The translations under genes and the position numbers were made by a program. 64,000 bases of DNA, taken from Diogma glabrata. Taxonomy: Eukaryota > Arthropoda > Insecta > Diptera > Cylindrotomidae. Of this stretch, positions 45,102-57,240 are shown piece by piece; positions within the stretch are counted from its first letter, which is position 1; every line of letters starts with the position of its first letter. The DNA lies in NCBI GenBank assembly GCA_963693315.1, contig OY856188.1:3098257-3162256 (forward strand), read 5' to 3'. The notes under the pieces were generated by a model. That model was not told where the DNA came from. It did not search any database and saw only the letters and a list, made by a program, of their open reading frames with translations.

Positions 45102-46266
45102 CACAGTGGTACAGATCAATTTCAGTTCGGCAAAAATTCATTTTATGAGTGATTCTTATGTATTTTTTAACGCTGAATCCGAATCTGCCATCGGTTTTTT
45201 CCCCAGGTCAGCCATTTCCCCGAAAAACCCATATTTGATTTGATTTGATTATCAAAATCAAATATAGCTATACTAGACATCAAAATCCCAATTCACTTTC
45301 AACAAAATCAGTTCAAACCAGAAAGAGACTTCCTCTACCACCTGAAGTTATACAATTATTAAAAGCGCCCGAAGCACCTTAAACTGAATCCTTAGCTCGT
45401 AGTTTGTTTGAAACTATGGATAGTGACAGTGATGAGGATGAAGATGACTTTGAAGTTTGCGCAATACTTGACGGCATAGAGCTTGAAGAGGAAAATGTAT
45501 AGCAAAGCATGCTGCATCTTGTTCTTTGTCTGGCACAGTTTTATAGTTTTACCCAGCTCCAATTCCGCATGACTTGCTATGAAAAAGAGTTAGGAAGGAA
45601 ACATTTACCGTCGAGATTTTGAAGGTGTTTTATAATAGTCGAATTGGGATTTTGATGTCTAGTATAGCTTAATATTTGATTTTGATAATATATCTTTTAA
45701 TTATATATTTTAAGATTTTGACATTATTATCCCCCCATAATGCCCGGGTTTTTTTATTCGAGATTCAACTGGCTATAACTTTTGCTCCCAAAGGTGCCCA
45801 CTCATTTTTTCTGTTTGAGCTTGTAGAGAAAGTACCAGGCTTCAATTCGACACTCATAAATTAGTGAGGACTTTTGCGGAAATTAAGATGTGACTTCTCA
45901 AAGGTCACGTGAGGTCAAATTTAAAGTTAACAAACTAGTAAAATTTTATATCGTTTCTACCATACTTTTGGTCGCTGAATCCGAATCTGAAGTTATTTTT
46001 TACCTATCTATCATGGACACCCGAAAAACCGAAAATTTGGATCGAAAAAAAAACCGGGTAAATTTAAAAACTCATTTTTCTGCATAAAATGACATTATAA
46101 AACCAAAGGAATCATAAAAAAACACTTTGCACCTTAAATGGCTGACCTGGAAATGGCTGACCTGGGGAAAAAGCCGATGGCAGATTCGGCTTCAGCGTTA
46201 AAAAATACATAAGAATCACTCATGAAATGAATTTTTGCCGAACTGGAATTGATCTGTACCACTGTG
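45102..46266. mobile_element. 1.17-kb element with 115-bp inverted repeats beginning CACAGTG
   Basis: Ends read CACAGTGGTACAGATCAATT inward on both sides and stay similar over about 115 bp (landmarks CAGTTCGGCAAAAATTCATT, TTTTTTAACGCTGAA, TCCCCAGGTCAGCCATTT). The flanking pentamers are ATTTG and ATTTT, a 5-bp duplication with one mismatch at best. CACAGTG equals the heptamer of V(D)J recombination signals and resembles Transib ends, which also make 5-bp duplications, but those are GC-rich in known cases. No transposase is visible. A separate palindrome lies inside at 45251-45686. The right arm holds a short tandem of AAATGGCTGACCTGG. Confidence 0.82.
45251..45686. mobile_element. Nested inverted-repeat element with a small acidic frame
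   Basis: ATCAAAATCAAATATAGCTA followed by TACTAGACATCAAAATCCCA (45251-45294) is inverted at 45641-45686 with few differences. Between them lies ordinary-complexity DNA. A frame at about 45382-45502 reads TESLARSLFETMDSDSDEDE and ends EEENV, rich in Asp and Glu. A stop just upstream cuts it from a preceding LPLPPEVIQLLKAPEAP. It could be the remnant of a transposon's own gene; I do not recognise it. Confidence 0.6.
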
Positions 46267-48026
46267 ATTTTGTGTAAAATCTATCTGATGTCGTCATTTT
46301 GCGTTTGTTAACTAAAACTCAATTGTTTTCGAAAGCGGAACAATTGTCTCTTAGAAACAAAGGTAGATTATTTGTATTTATAACAAACACTTCGTATCTT
46401 AATCCCAGTCAAATATAATAAAAACTAAAAGAATATCAAACCAGATAATCGAAAACAAAAAATCAGAAATGGGCAGAGCAATCGCGGTCAAACTTTTAAC
46501 TATCTCAATATCTGACAAAAGTTATTACAGTGCCAATAGTTCTCTAAATCTTCTATCCGCCCTCCGAAACTACTAAAATTTCCTTTTGACAAAGGAAATT
46601 TTATTTTGCTTTTAGTTGATCAGCTACAAATTAGAAACTGCTTCCTTTACAGTGATGGAGATTGGTATGTAAAATGTATGAAATCTCAGTTAAAGTTCTA
46701 AAAAAGTCACTGGGACACTCCATCGATACAGATAGCTCGGTTACCATGTAGAGTATTTGCTTTTGAAATATTTGGTAGGATAGATATCAAATGAGTGTCT
46801 TTTCTCTCAAATTGCCTTGCATATAGCGGTAGTGTCATCAACTGATTACGTTGCTTATGGCTTGTTAATTTTTTACGTTTTTAAATTGACTGCGCCAAAA
46901 CCAAACCAAGTTAAAGATTAAAAAAATACTTTTTACTGCTGCTCTTTTACTGTTGCTCTAGAAAAAGGTATCAAAACATACGCTAGAGTAAAAAAAAATT
47001 AGCCAAAAGTACTGGTTACTGCCTCTTGATAGAAAGATATGATTTAAAGGTACTTTCGCTTCCGCTTCAATTTTTAATACAAATGATCACAATTTATCTC
47101 CCTCTCTCTTTATAAAACCGTGACGGTCACGTGAATATATAATATTTTGCAATACACAAAAACGACTAACTCGCTTAAAGATGCCGTAAAAAGATAACAC
47201 ATTAATTAAATTATTAACTTAAATAATTTCCATACACAAAAATTAGACTTTTTAGAAACGTAATTCCAATATTTTGAAAAACTTTCACTGAATTTTAGTT
47301 CGAAAATTTAGATCATGTTATTCTTAAGATCACGCAAATTCATCATAAATAGTTTTTCCAATCTTTCAAAAATTGTTCGCTCATAGCTACCACGATCGTT
47401 GAGTTATTCCTTTAATTTTTTAAATTAAAAAATCAATATAACGAATATTGGTCAAATACGTTTCAAGTTTGGTTTAATAAAGTATTTTTTCCAAAACTGT
47501 ATAAGTTCAATAATTTATATGAAAATAGAAGAAGAAACTCGAAAATATTTTGGTAAAAGTCAACCACTTACGGTCAAACTCGTCGGGCAATATAAATAGT
47601 TCAGTGTGCAGGACAGATTACGAAATTACTGAGTGGTTTACTACATTTTATTTGAATCCAGTACAAATTCAAATTATTACTACAACCAACTTATCAACTA
47701 GAACTCGTGCTAATTTTATTATTTTAAATAACATTTAGTGCAAGTAAAAGTATTTATATGATGACCCATTCGGATAAAACGAAAGAGGAATTTAGGAAAA
47801 CAAAAATAACAATCACGAGTAAATTTATGTTCTTATTAAGAATAGAAAACTGCATTTATTTATGTTTAATAAGAAAAAGAAATTACATTGACATTGTCCC
47901 CAAAGAAAATTTGTGTAATGTATTTTATTTTTTGTAAACATAATATAATCGTTTTATTTAATTGATTTAATTTTGAATTTTTGTAGTACATAATTATAGT
48001 TCAGTTCTGGTTCGAGTGAAAAGAAA
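46267..48026. other. AT-rich stretch without recognised genes
   Basis: No coding similarity, no clear repeat boundary. A 62-codon frame at 47550-47738 lacks motifs. Confidence 0.45.
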
Positions 48027-49489
48027 ATGGAGGGGCTGAAATCTCACAGCTCTGAGATATCAAGACTTCGGTCTGGGTAAAGGATTTTGATATAGTTTCG
48101 GCAAAAAACTTTCACGAGGACATGGTTTTTAGTTTTTGGCACCGATGTATATCAAACATAACTTGTTAAAGTACAAGTATTTTGTATATCTGTTTAAAAA
48201 TTTAGTACAAAACTAACACGAAACATCAATACGTTGGCGGAAAATTATAATCAAAATTCCAAAAATATTGTTAAATTAAATAAAATCAAACTTTTTTCAA
48301 AATTCCAAAAATATTCCAAAAATTACAATGAAATCAAATATTTAAACTTTTTCTAAATTCTAAATCTAAAAATTCTTAAAAATTCAAACTTTTTCCGAAA
48401 TTCTAAAAATATAGCAAAAATTATTACAAAATCAAAAATTGAAAATTTTTTCAAAATTCCAAAAATTATAATAAAATCAAAAATTAAAAATTTTTCAAAA
48501 TTCTAAAAATATTCCAAAAATTTTTACAAAATCAAAAATTAAAACTTTTTCCGAAATTCTAAAAATATTACAAAAATTATTACAAAATCAAAAATACAAA
48601 CTTTTTCAAAATTCCAAAAATATTTCAAAAACTATAACAAATTCAAAAATTTCCATGTCCAATTTCATTTTCAATTATATTTTCGTCATAAAAACAGCTA
48701 CATTTTTTTTCCAAAAAATTGGCTAAAAAATAAATGAAATCATTTTTTGACACACTTGACAACATTTTTTTGACAAACTAATAATGCCATAATTCTATAT
48801 AATAATAATAAAATTTCATTTCAAACAAACAATTTTATGTTTTCCAAAAAATTCGGTAAAAAATAAATAAAAATCTCTTTTGACACACTTGACAACATTT
48901 TTTTGACAAACTTATAATGCCATAATTCTCAATAATAATAATAAAATTTCATTTCCAACAATTAGTTTTATTTTATTTCCAAAAAATTGGGTAAAAAAAT
49001 AAATAAAAATCTTTCTTTTGACACACTTGACAACATTTGTTTGACAAATTTATAATGCAATAATCTAGTTTTTGATCTCACATACCAATCCCTACCATCA
49101 AGATTTCTTCAAATTTAATGTTCCTACTTGTAATCACCTAAAATGAACGGTTTTTTAAGCCAAAAATATGAAAATTTGCTATTTTTATCACACATAATGA
49201 TTTTTTGACACACTTCCGTTACAGTTATCGAACACAGCGTCCTTTCGGACCTGTTTCTTGAGTATACCTATTTTTAGAAAAAAAATTTTTGAAATCCCTC
49301 CAGCGGTTTTCCCTGCAGCGTAGGTAATGACGGCCGGTCGGCCAGCCGGCCGGCAGACAGACATACATTTTTTTTTTGCTTTTTTAGAGTCAGGAGGTCC
49401 TAAAACGTCGAGAAATGTCAAAAAAGTGGGGGTTAGAATTTCACTTTGAGCTCATGAATGTAATACTTAGGTCTTTCAGACCGAAGTAA
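48027..49489. mobile_element. Third copy of the foldback family, asymmetric
   Basis: It opens with the ATGGAGGGGCTGAAATCTCA module, continues with the AT-rich array (48245-48650), three units of TTTTGACACACTTGACAAC / TTATAATGCCATAAT (48740-49070), the core with ACACTTCCGTTACAG, a GC box (GACGGCCGGTCGGCCAGCCG) and the terminus GGTCTTTCAGACCGAAGTAA at 49489. It equals one half of the 25.66-29.43 kb cluster, so this single-arm form may be the basic unit from which the palindrome arose. Noncoding. Confidence 0.82.
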
Positions 49490-52400
49490 ATATTGATGTA
49501 ATGGATATTTTCTTACTTATCTTATAAATTTAGTGCTTTTCCTTCTGATGATGTACGTTAGTAACAATATTTTCAAAATTACAACATTATTACTTAAAGC
49601 ATGTTTTGAATATGATTATCATTAACGCAGCTTAGAAAAACAACACTTTCATTTTTTAAGCTGATTGGTATTTTTTCACTTTTTACACATTTAATTAATT
49701 TATGTTTAATTAAAATTGATAAAATTTATACGATTTTTGAATATATTTTTACTAATAAAATGCATTTCTCAATGAAAATTGAGCAGCTTGAAAATATAAT
49801 TTTCATTGTGGTTTGGTTTTAAATTAATGTTTATCAATTATTTATTCAAAAATTTACGAGTGTGTTGCCGGATTAATGTGTTTCGAATAGTTTTGTGATA
49901 ACTGATTGTAGTAGAGATTTCTCAAACAAATTGTAGTGGGTTTTAATATTGGAAATCTTGTGATCGTATGAAAATGTAATTGTTTTGTTTGTTTGGTCAG
50001 ACATAGGTTCTTAAAGTTTGCGTAATAGAGCTTTTAGATTTTATTGTATCATAAAATGACTGTTTCTTGTTTAATGTTATCCGTATTTATGGCTGCACCT
50101 CATTCTTGACTAGTAATTAGCACTGCATCTCTGAATAAGCCATTAAACGCAGGAACATGCCGCTCCACTGTTCTTTCGATTACGTTCCTGAAGCGACTGC
50201 AATGTTTCAGTGCAACAATTGCTGCCACAACACAACACTATTTTTGTTAAGCCAACTATTTTAATTTATATATAATTATAACTCTGTCATGATTATAACT
50301 TTATATATGGTTCCAGGTTCCATTCATCTTGTTCCAGCGCTAAATGACTCTTACTAAGCAGTAATTATTCTTGCTCGGCGGTATGAAGAATCTCAAGAGA
50401 TAAGTCACTGCTTGGTGCTTGAGCATTGTCGTCACATTGTCGAATACCACTTGTTATCCCCAGTGAACCATATATAGAAAAATTCGACCTTCAATTAATA
50501 TTCTATAGTTTGATCCCGGTCTTTTGAGTTTAAACATATAAATTAGTTTTTCTGAAACATCGAGGCATATGATTCCGGATCAAAGATTGTCGCAGATAAT
50601 AGTTACTTAAGACGCTCATCTTTTTGATTTGACGGAATAATAAGAGTGGTTTGCAATAGAGAATATTCGCTATTTTACCATGATCATCTTGACCCTTAAC
50701 ATTTTCGAAAAATTCAAGCAAATTGTTTTAAAATTATTTGAAAAAAAATTCAGCATCCAATTAAATTAAAATGAAAGTATTTCACCTATTCCATAAACAA
50801 TTGTAATATTAATAATTTATTACAATCTTTAAACTTATTTTTAAACAATACAACAATTAATTTCTATGTTTTGTATTTTTTCAATTATTTAAATTGCCTA
50901 TTATAGTAGTGGGTCAAGTGGTGTTGCCTTTTAATTAGCCTATAAATTGATTCCAATGTAAGTAGAAAGTCGAAGAAAAAATATATTTATATTTACGAAA
51001 CTAAAAGTTATCATAATCTATAAATAAATAAAACATAGATTTTTATATCAAATAAATTGGCCCATTATGTTCTTCGTTAATAAGACATTTATTCAATTAA
51101 TTTTAAAACAAACATATTATTTTTTTTTAGAAATTTACTAAATCTTTTTCTAGTTTTTGTTTAATAAATAAATTTAATTACAAGCACACGCATTTGAAAA
51201 CATTACAACTGTCTTTAGAGAAAATCCCAACAATACAATTGACATCAATTTAACGACAGTGAGAAAAACGTTTAGATTTTGTTTTTACTTTGAAATTGTA
51301 AAACATTAGAACAGTGACCAATGTGGGAGTAAACATGTCAAGTTGGTTATTGATTACTTGCATTGCCATGAAACAGTTGATTAGTGTGTGTATATTAAAT
51401 GTAAGAAGCTTTGCTGCTATTATATCTGACATTTCATCCTCGTCGTGATCAATCTTTATGTTTAACAGTAAACAATATGTGCAGTTGTTTCGGTCGTGAA
51501 TATTAATTAATTATTTTTTATGAAACATATTTCGTTTACATATTCGTAAAATTTTCTATTTAAACCATTATTTCCATCACAAATTGATATTATCATGAAT
51601 TGATGTTGTCGAATCGAAAAAATCTCATGCTCTATGACCTCTAAATTAAGTTATTTATGTTTTTTTTGTGATGTATGAAATATCAAAAACCAGAAAAAAT
51701 GCTGCATGTTTACTTCACATAACACAGATCAATCCGACTTGTGGTTTCCATTTACCGAATATCCTATAATTTAATAAACGGTTAGATGATCACTGATCAA
51801 TACAAATTTTGTTTTTGTGGTGACAAAAGTATACAAAACTAGAACAGGGAGGTTCTAATTTAAATCGGAGAAAATGTTTTACACGAAAACAATCTTAGCT
51901 TGTCATCTTTTCCAATAGATAAAACAAGAATAAATATAACAAACTGTCTTTACAAATCTCCAACAAATTCGATTCGTGTTCTTCATTCAACGAATTGTAC
52001 CAAATGTTACAAATAGAACAAATGTTCAAATCGAGAAAAATAAGTTCATAATCACTCCATAAAGTGAAGGCGATCTAACTGTCGTTTATTGATAGAGTCA
52101 ATTATAAAACCACAGGATTTAGTATAGCTTTGCACAAAGCTTTGGTTCATCGGATCGGAATCATTAACCCAGCTCTAAAAGTTAAAACTAATCTTTAAGG
52201 CTATGTAAAAGCTAAAGACATTTGAAAAATGACATCTTTTAAATGCCTGTCATTTTCCTCTTGGCCCTTTTTAGAGAATTATAAGAACTATTATAAGAAA
52301 TATACGGGAATCCTGACCAAGGGCATATCTTATTTTATCACAAAATATGTATATCAATTAAAAATCTATCGCACAAAGGCGATTTAAACAAACAACTAAC

Positions 52401-52805
52401 ATAGGAAAATAATTTAGGACAACAAACTATGCAAGAACAAAAAAAAATAAATTATATAAAATAAATTAAAACCTTACATTACTATCCATGTGGTCCATGT
52501 TAAACCCAGGTAAATTATTTGCATCTCCATAAGAATCAGTTGATTTTTTTTATAAGTCACATCTCAAATCAGTGATGAGAGGTGGAATTCGTAAATAATG
52601 CCGAGACTCACAATAATTGCAATGTGTGTTTTTTATGATTTCCTTTTTCCAAATATACATTAGCAAAAAAAAAAACAATATTCTAATGCACAATAACTGT
52701 AAAATGCCTCTTTAATCATTTTGTATTTCTTTTTTTGTTTAAAGAACAGCACAAACGGAAACTATTTCAATGAAACTTTTTTGATTCAAATTTACCTACT
52801 TATAG
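49490..52805. other. AT-rich stretch without recognised genes
   Basis: 50080-50480 is of higher complexity (CACTGTTCTTTCGATTACG, CTGAAGCGACTGCAATG) but shows no frame I can identify. Small frames at 50530-50721 and 51250-51432 have no motif. Confidence 0.45.
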
Positions 52806-53322
52806 ACCTTCGTTATTTTAGAAAAGCTGAAAGTTTTTCTGCGCATACTCCCTACTCAGGTAGGAACGATTAGCGACATATGAAGTTTGGATCATGGTGG
52901 CTTTGGCAGGGAACAGGTAACAAAGGGGTCTCCAAAGTTTCGTGAAAGTATAAAAGATAATTTTTTTATATATTCTTCGGGATAGTATTAGAAGTCCCGT
53001 CACCCATTGCCAGATATTTACTATTGTGGTAACCCCCTGCCAGACACCCTTAAACTTTAACAAATTGATAATGTTTAAGGGTGTCTGGCAAGAGGTTACC
53101 ACGATAGTAAGTGTCTGGCAATGGGTGACGTGACTTCTAATACTACCCCGAAGAATATTTAAAAAAATTACCTTTTATACTTTCACGAAACTTTGAAGGC
53201 CCCTGTGTTACCTGCTCCCTGCCAAAGCCACCATGATCCAAACTTCATATGTCGCTAATCGTTCCTACCTCAGTAGGGGGTATGTGCAGAGAAACTTTCA
53301 GCTTTTATAAAATAACGAAGGT
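52806..53322. repeat. 517-bp near-perfect hairpin
   Basis: ACCTTCGTTATTTTA at 52806 is inverted at 53308-53322, and the symmetry continues almost without gaps to a 17-base loop at about 53056-53072. Arms are about 245 bp. Landmarks: GGTAGGAACGATTAGCGAC / GTCGCTAATCGTTCCTACC, AGTTTGGATCATGGTGGCT / its inverse, ACCCTTAAAC / GTTTAAGGGT. Differences are scattered single bases. It is a snap-back MITE or an inverted duplication; a transcript would form a long double strand. No frame, no obvious target duplication. Confidence 0.88.
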
Positions 53323-53864
53323 CGGGCCGTCGCGGGCTCTTATTCTATTAGAAAATAAACTATTATAAATAGGTTTCTTTTTTTGTTCACAATTCAAAAC
53401 AAAGTAAAAATGTGGTACTCATTTTTAAATTTAATTTTATGTAATATGTCGACCAAAACAAAAATGGTCAAGTATATATAGTAAGATTTTTCAGTATTTT
53501 GTTTCTTTTTCCATTATCCTTCTTATTGTACATGAATTAATAATTTCTCCTCCCAAATCTCCATCTCAATAAACAATTCCATTCAAACGAGAAAATATCC
53601 CCCTTCAAAGAATTGCACTGTAACATAACATTATGACTAAGCTTTACAAAACAAAGATTTCTATGTAGACACAAACAACATTATTAATTGGTATTGAGTG
53701 CAATTAACTAAAAAAATGTTAAAATATTATATAAACGCTTTTATGTCTGTTTCATTTAAATTGGCCGGAATTGAAATAAATTGGAAAATTACTAGCGAAT
53801 TTCTTTATATGTGAATATTCTTTTAGAGAAATATTCGAAATAGTTAGTCGTTACAACTTAATGG
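53323..53864. other. AT-rich stretch
   Basis: It starts with a short GC-rich CGGGCCGTCGCGGGCTC directly after the hairpin; otherwise nothing is recognised. Confidence 0.4.
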
Positions 53865-54350
53865 CTCGCTTCAACGTATTATGTTTCGCAATGTTTCTGT
53901 TTGGCTCTAGATTGGCAATTTCTGTGCGAATGTTCTGTTTGGTTCCTGTATGGTTTTTGGTTTGTTGATGTAAACCTGTTGCTTCAAAACCTCCCACAAA
54001 AAAAATCAAGACCTGTCCAATCTGTAAATGTGGTGTCCACGCGAATTTTTCATATTTTTAAATAATTCGGTCGTAGTATGAGTTGTAGCTTCATCTTGCT
54101 GGAACCATATGCCACGACAGTACTACAGTTGCTGGCTGCTCATTTTAATTTTTAAAAAAATATGAACCGACATCCATAATTCCACACCAAACAGTGCATC
54201 TGAGAAGGTGTAATTGTCGCTGATGCACTGCTCTGAGCTTCTCTGTATCCCAAATTTGGTAGTTCTGGTTATTAAAATTTAAATGAACATATGCTTAATC
54301 GCTTATAATCAAATTGTACAAAAGGTTGACCTTTTTTGCTGTAGCCGTTA
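53865..54350 (-). pseudogene. Mariner-like transposase, C-terminal part
   Basis: In minus-strand frames, from about 54290 downward, the text has YQIWDTEKLRAVHQRQ, LRCTVWCGIMDVGSYFF, then WFQQDEATTHTTTELF with the second catalytic Asp, then GHHIYRLDRS and LWEVLKQQVYINKP. Insect mariner-like transposases have 'NYRIWG.ENP...E.....QRVTVWCG...G.IGPYFF', 'WFQQDGAT.HT...T...L' and 'DYFLWGY.K..VY.NKP'. The block between (PPRSPDLTPLD with the third catalytic residue) is lost. Stops and frameshifts occur. Confidence 0.78.
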
Positions 54351-55635
54351 GGGAACATCCATTGTAATGAACAACGGACGAGCCTCAGCCATGTATGTCC
54401 GAGAAGTAATTTCTCCCAGGTCAATATAAATGATCAGATATGCACGCAAAGGAGACGGTGAATTAAACAAGCGAAGACAAAGAACAGGAAGTCTGACAAC
54501 CCAACGGTCGAAGAAACCGATATGGCTGACTAAGCAATATTCCTATAAATGGTGGTCGATGTTGATGAATTGTTATAACAAATTGTTGATAATGTTGACC
54601 AATAAGTTTCCCAATAAATTGTTGTAACAAATTGTTGACGGTGTTGACCACTAAATCTTCCAATAAATTGTTATAACTAAATTGTTGACGGCGTTGACCA
54701 ATAAAGTGTTACAATAAATTGTGGGCAATAATAATAACAGGTAAACCAATAATAGGGGCATCCAAAAATAAAAATTACAGTTGGTTGTTGATTAGCAACA
54801 AATAACGGTCGTATAAATTCAACTCGTTGTAACTAAAATGAACAGTTGGTCACAATAAAAAAAACAAATATCGTATTCTATCGGCATTAACTCGTTGATA
54901 CTAGATGTTCGGCCTTTTATTTATATATAAATAATGGTCTTCTGAGAGGATGTCACTAAAATATCTCTGTTGAAAAAATAGTTCGATTTTCAAAACACTT
55001 TTAAAATATGAAAATATTAATCTTACAAATATTTGAACTACAAAAAAAATGTTCTCTGCATATTTTTACTACTTTATTTAGTCACATTATTTGCACAGGC
55101 ACGACACGAAAGTTAACACAGAATTATTTTAACTGTGATAACGGCAGACTTCTTTTCTTTTTGTTTTAAATTTTAATGAAATCAATATTTTAAACAAAAA
55201 AGAAAAATTATAAAATGTTATAAAATATTTTATTTGTAACACATAACGATTCTAATTTTAGATTTTAAGTTTACACAATTTGTAATAATTTTTGTTTTCC
55301 AGAATTTATACACAATTGATCACTTTAATTGATCACAAATCAAATAATTAATAATTTTGTTTTTAATTTTTTTAAGAAAAATTTCTATGCATAATTTTAC
55401 TAATTTCACTAAAAAGTTTTATTTTACTATAATTTTATTAGCAAAATTTTACAAATTTTAAACTTTTGGTTTTCCTTGGTATTCACCAACTGCCTCTCAA
55501 AAATCTAAGTCAATATTTAAACACATTTGATGAATCAACAACATCACAAAATGAGACAGCAATCGAAAAAAAAAGAAATATCATTGCGAGCAGGGTTGAA
55601 CATAAAAAATATGAAAATAAACGATAAGTTGTATG
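54351..55635. other. Sequence separating two halves of the mariner-like gene
   Basis: It contains a 49-bp tandem array at 54568-54725 and otherwise AT-rich DNA. About 100 codons expected between the two recognised parts (including the first catalytic Asp motif) are not found here, so it is an insertion, an insertion plus deletion, or two separate copies. Confidence 0.5.
54568..54725 (+). repeat. 49-bp tandem repeat, three units plus a partial
   Basis: AATTGTTATAACAAATTGTT opens units at 54568, 54617 (GTTGTAACAA variant) and 54666 (TATAACTAA variant); a partial unit starts at 54717. Each unit holds GTTGACCAATAA and TTCCCAATAA-like ends. Confidence 0.8.
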
Positions 55636-56032
55636 GAACGTGTTGATTCATATATAATAATGTTGTCAGATCAATTGAATTTTATATGGAGACCTCCTCA
55701 GATCAACTTTCAGAATGCGTTGTACCGATGTTCTGAAGATGCCTAATTGTGTAGCACGTCGACGGGTAGACACAGATGGATTCGCGTGAACACTTTCTTG
55801 TACAGTTTCCACAGTATGTTGGGTGCAAATAGGTCGAGCAACATTTTTTCGTGGGTCATCAACTGCGCCTCGATCCTCAAAAAATTTTTATTCTTCTTAT
55901 CATGTTTGCACTATGAATCATCGCAGTATTAACATGCTGACGGTATTTTCTTTGTGTCATAATAATTGATCGTCTGGTTATATAATAAAATTCAACAATT
56001 TTTAGACGTTCTTGCACTGAATATGAAAACAT
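55636..56032 (-). pseudogene. Mariner-like transposase, N-terminal part
   Basis: From about 56032 downward the minus strand reads MFSYSVQERLKIVEFYYI, IIMTQRKYRQHVN, IFEDRGAVDDPRKNVARPI, TVETVQESVHANPSVSTRRR and ATQLGIFRTSVQRILKVDLR then YKIQL. These are the paired helix-turn-helix blocks of the insect mariner-like family ('RTQR.YRRHF', 'FEE.GSV.D..R.GRP', 'E.V..SV..NP..S.RRRS..LGIS'). One frameshift or stop lies near 55930. It would bind the terminal repeats. Confidence 0.82.
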
Positions 56033-56099
56033 AAAATTTTATAAAATTCTTATTTATCTGCAAAAGAAATTTAATAAAAAACTTTAAAAATAAAAAATT

Positions 56100-56145
56100 T
56101 ATGCATTTCAAATCAGTCCGTACAATTTGAACCACCCTGTATATT
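56100..56145 (-). repeat. Probable terminal repeat of the mariner-like element
   Basis: On the minus strand the sequence ATACAGGGTGGTTCAAATTG precedes the transposase N-terminus by about 90 bases. ACAGGGTGGTYCA-type ends are common in this family. I did not find the matching left end near 53.8 kb. Confidence 0.6.
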
Positions 56146-56298
56146 AGGCTTTTGTAATGTTTCCAATATATCTGCATACCATCTTCCGGTTTTTCACTTC
56201 CGGTTAAACTTAAACAATTTTGTCATCATTTACCGGTATTAAATCCCGTAATTACGGATAGTGATCCATTATTATATATTATTAATTTATATTTTATG

Positions 56299-56484
56299 TC
56301 CTCCTTATAGATTACAAATTAATTCGTTACCAAATTTTAACCTATTTTTAAACGACTTAAACAACGAAAAAATTTATAGTTAATTGTAATTTTATTACAA
56401 TTCTTATAATTTTTGTCGTTCTTTAAGTCTTTTAAAACTAGGTTAAGAGTTGGTAAAGAATAAAGTTATAATCTACAAGGAGGA
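56299..56484. repeat. 186-bp imperfect hairpin
   Basis: TCCTCCTTATAGATTACAAA (56299) is inverted at about 56465-56484, with inner matches CGTTACCAAATTTTAACC / GGTTAAGAGTTGGTAAAG and CGACTTAAACAACGA / TCGTTCTTTAAGTC. More weakly paired AT-rich flanks extend it to roughly 56270-56515. Noncoding. Confidence 0.65.
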
Positions 56485-57240
56485 ATAAGTATCACATCAA
56501 ATATTAATTAATAATATAATAACCAATTAACATAAATTTAGGAAAGTGACAAACCAATTATTTTAAATAAACATCAAAATTTAATTAAAAAACAGTTACT
56601 AATAGTAATGAGAAACACACGACCATAAATTTCTTCTAATAATATGTTAAAGTTTGATTAGTATAAAACTAAAATAAACTATTACAGTAAGATTATATTA
56701 AAAAATCTGTTGCAGTCTTTGTCATAATCTAACTATACTTATCAACATACCGTTACTATCGTAAAGGTTTTAAATATTAATTAAAATAGTTTTTGTTTAA
56801 GAATAATAAAAGTTAAAATGATGTCAACATATTCTTTTTTAAATATCGTCTTATAAGAACTTTTAAGTTGGACTATATTGATTTCTAATTTTTTTATTTT
56901 ATTTTTATGTTTACTTAATATTTGTTTTCATAATATTTATATATTGTCTTGTAATTTTATTTAAAGCGACATAGTAAATAAAGAATAAAATATCAAGATA
57001 AGATATGACATTTATTGTTTTCGGAATATGTATATTATGTTTAAAATTAACTAAATGGAAAGTCAAATTTTTTTTATGATCTTATATTTTTGATTAATGC
57101 AATGTTTGTTTTTGCTATACGATGTCAAAGAATATGAGATAAAATTAAAACGAAACAGTACAATGAACCATTAAAGTTTAGACACATTGGGTTTGTTTAT
57201 TTCATCATCATTACTAAATTACTTTGTGATTTGAATATAT

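Noticed and set aside
48027..49489. Helitron, because of the terminal GGTCTTTCAGACC hairpin near one end
   Set aside because: The sequence after the hairpin is GAAGTAA rather than CTRR, no TC start is evident, and other copies of the family are inverted repeats.
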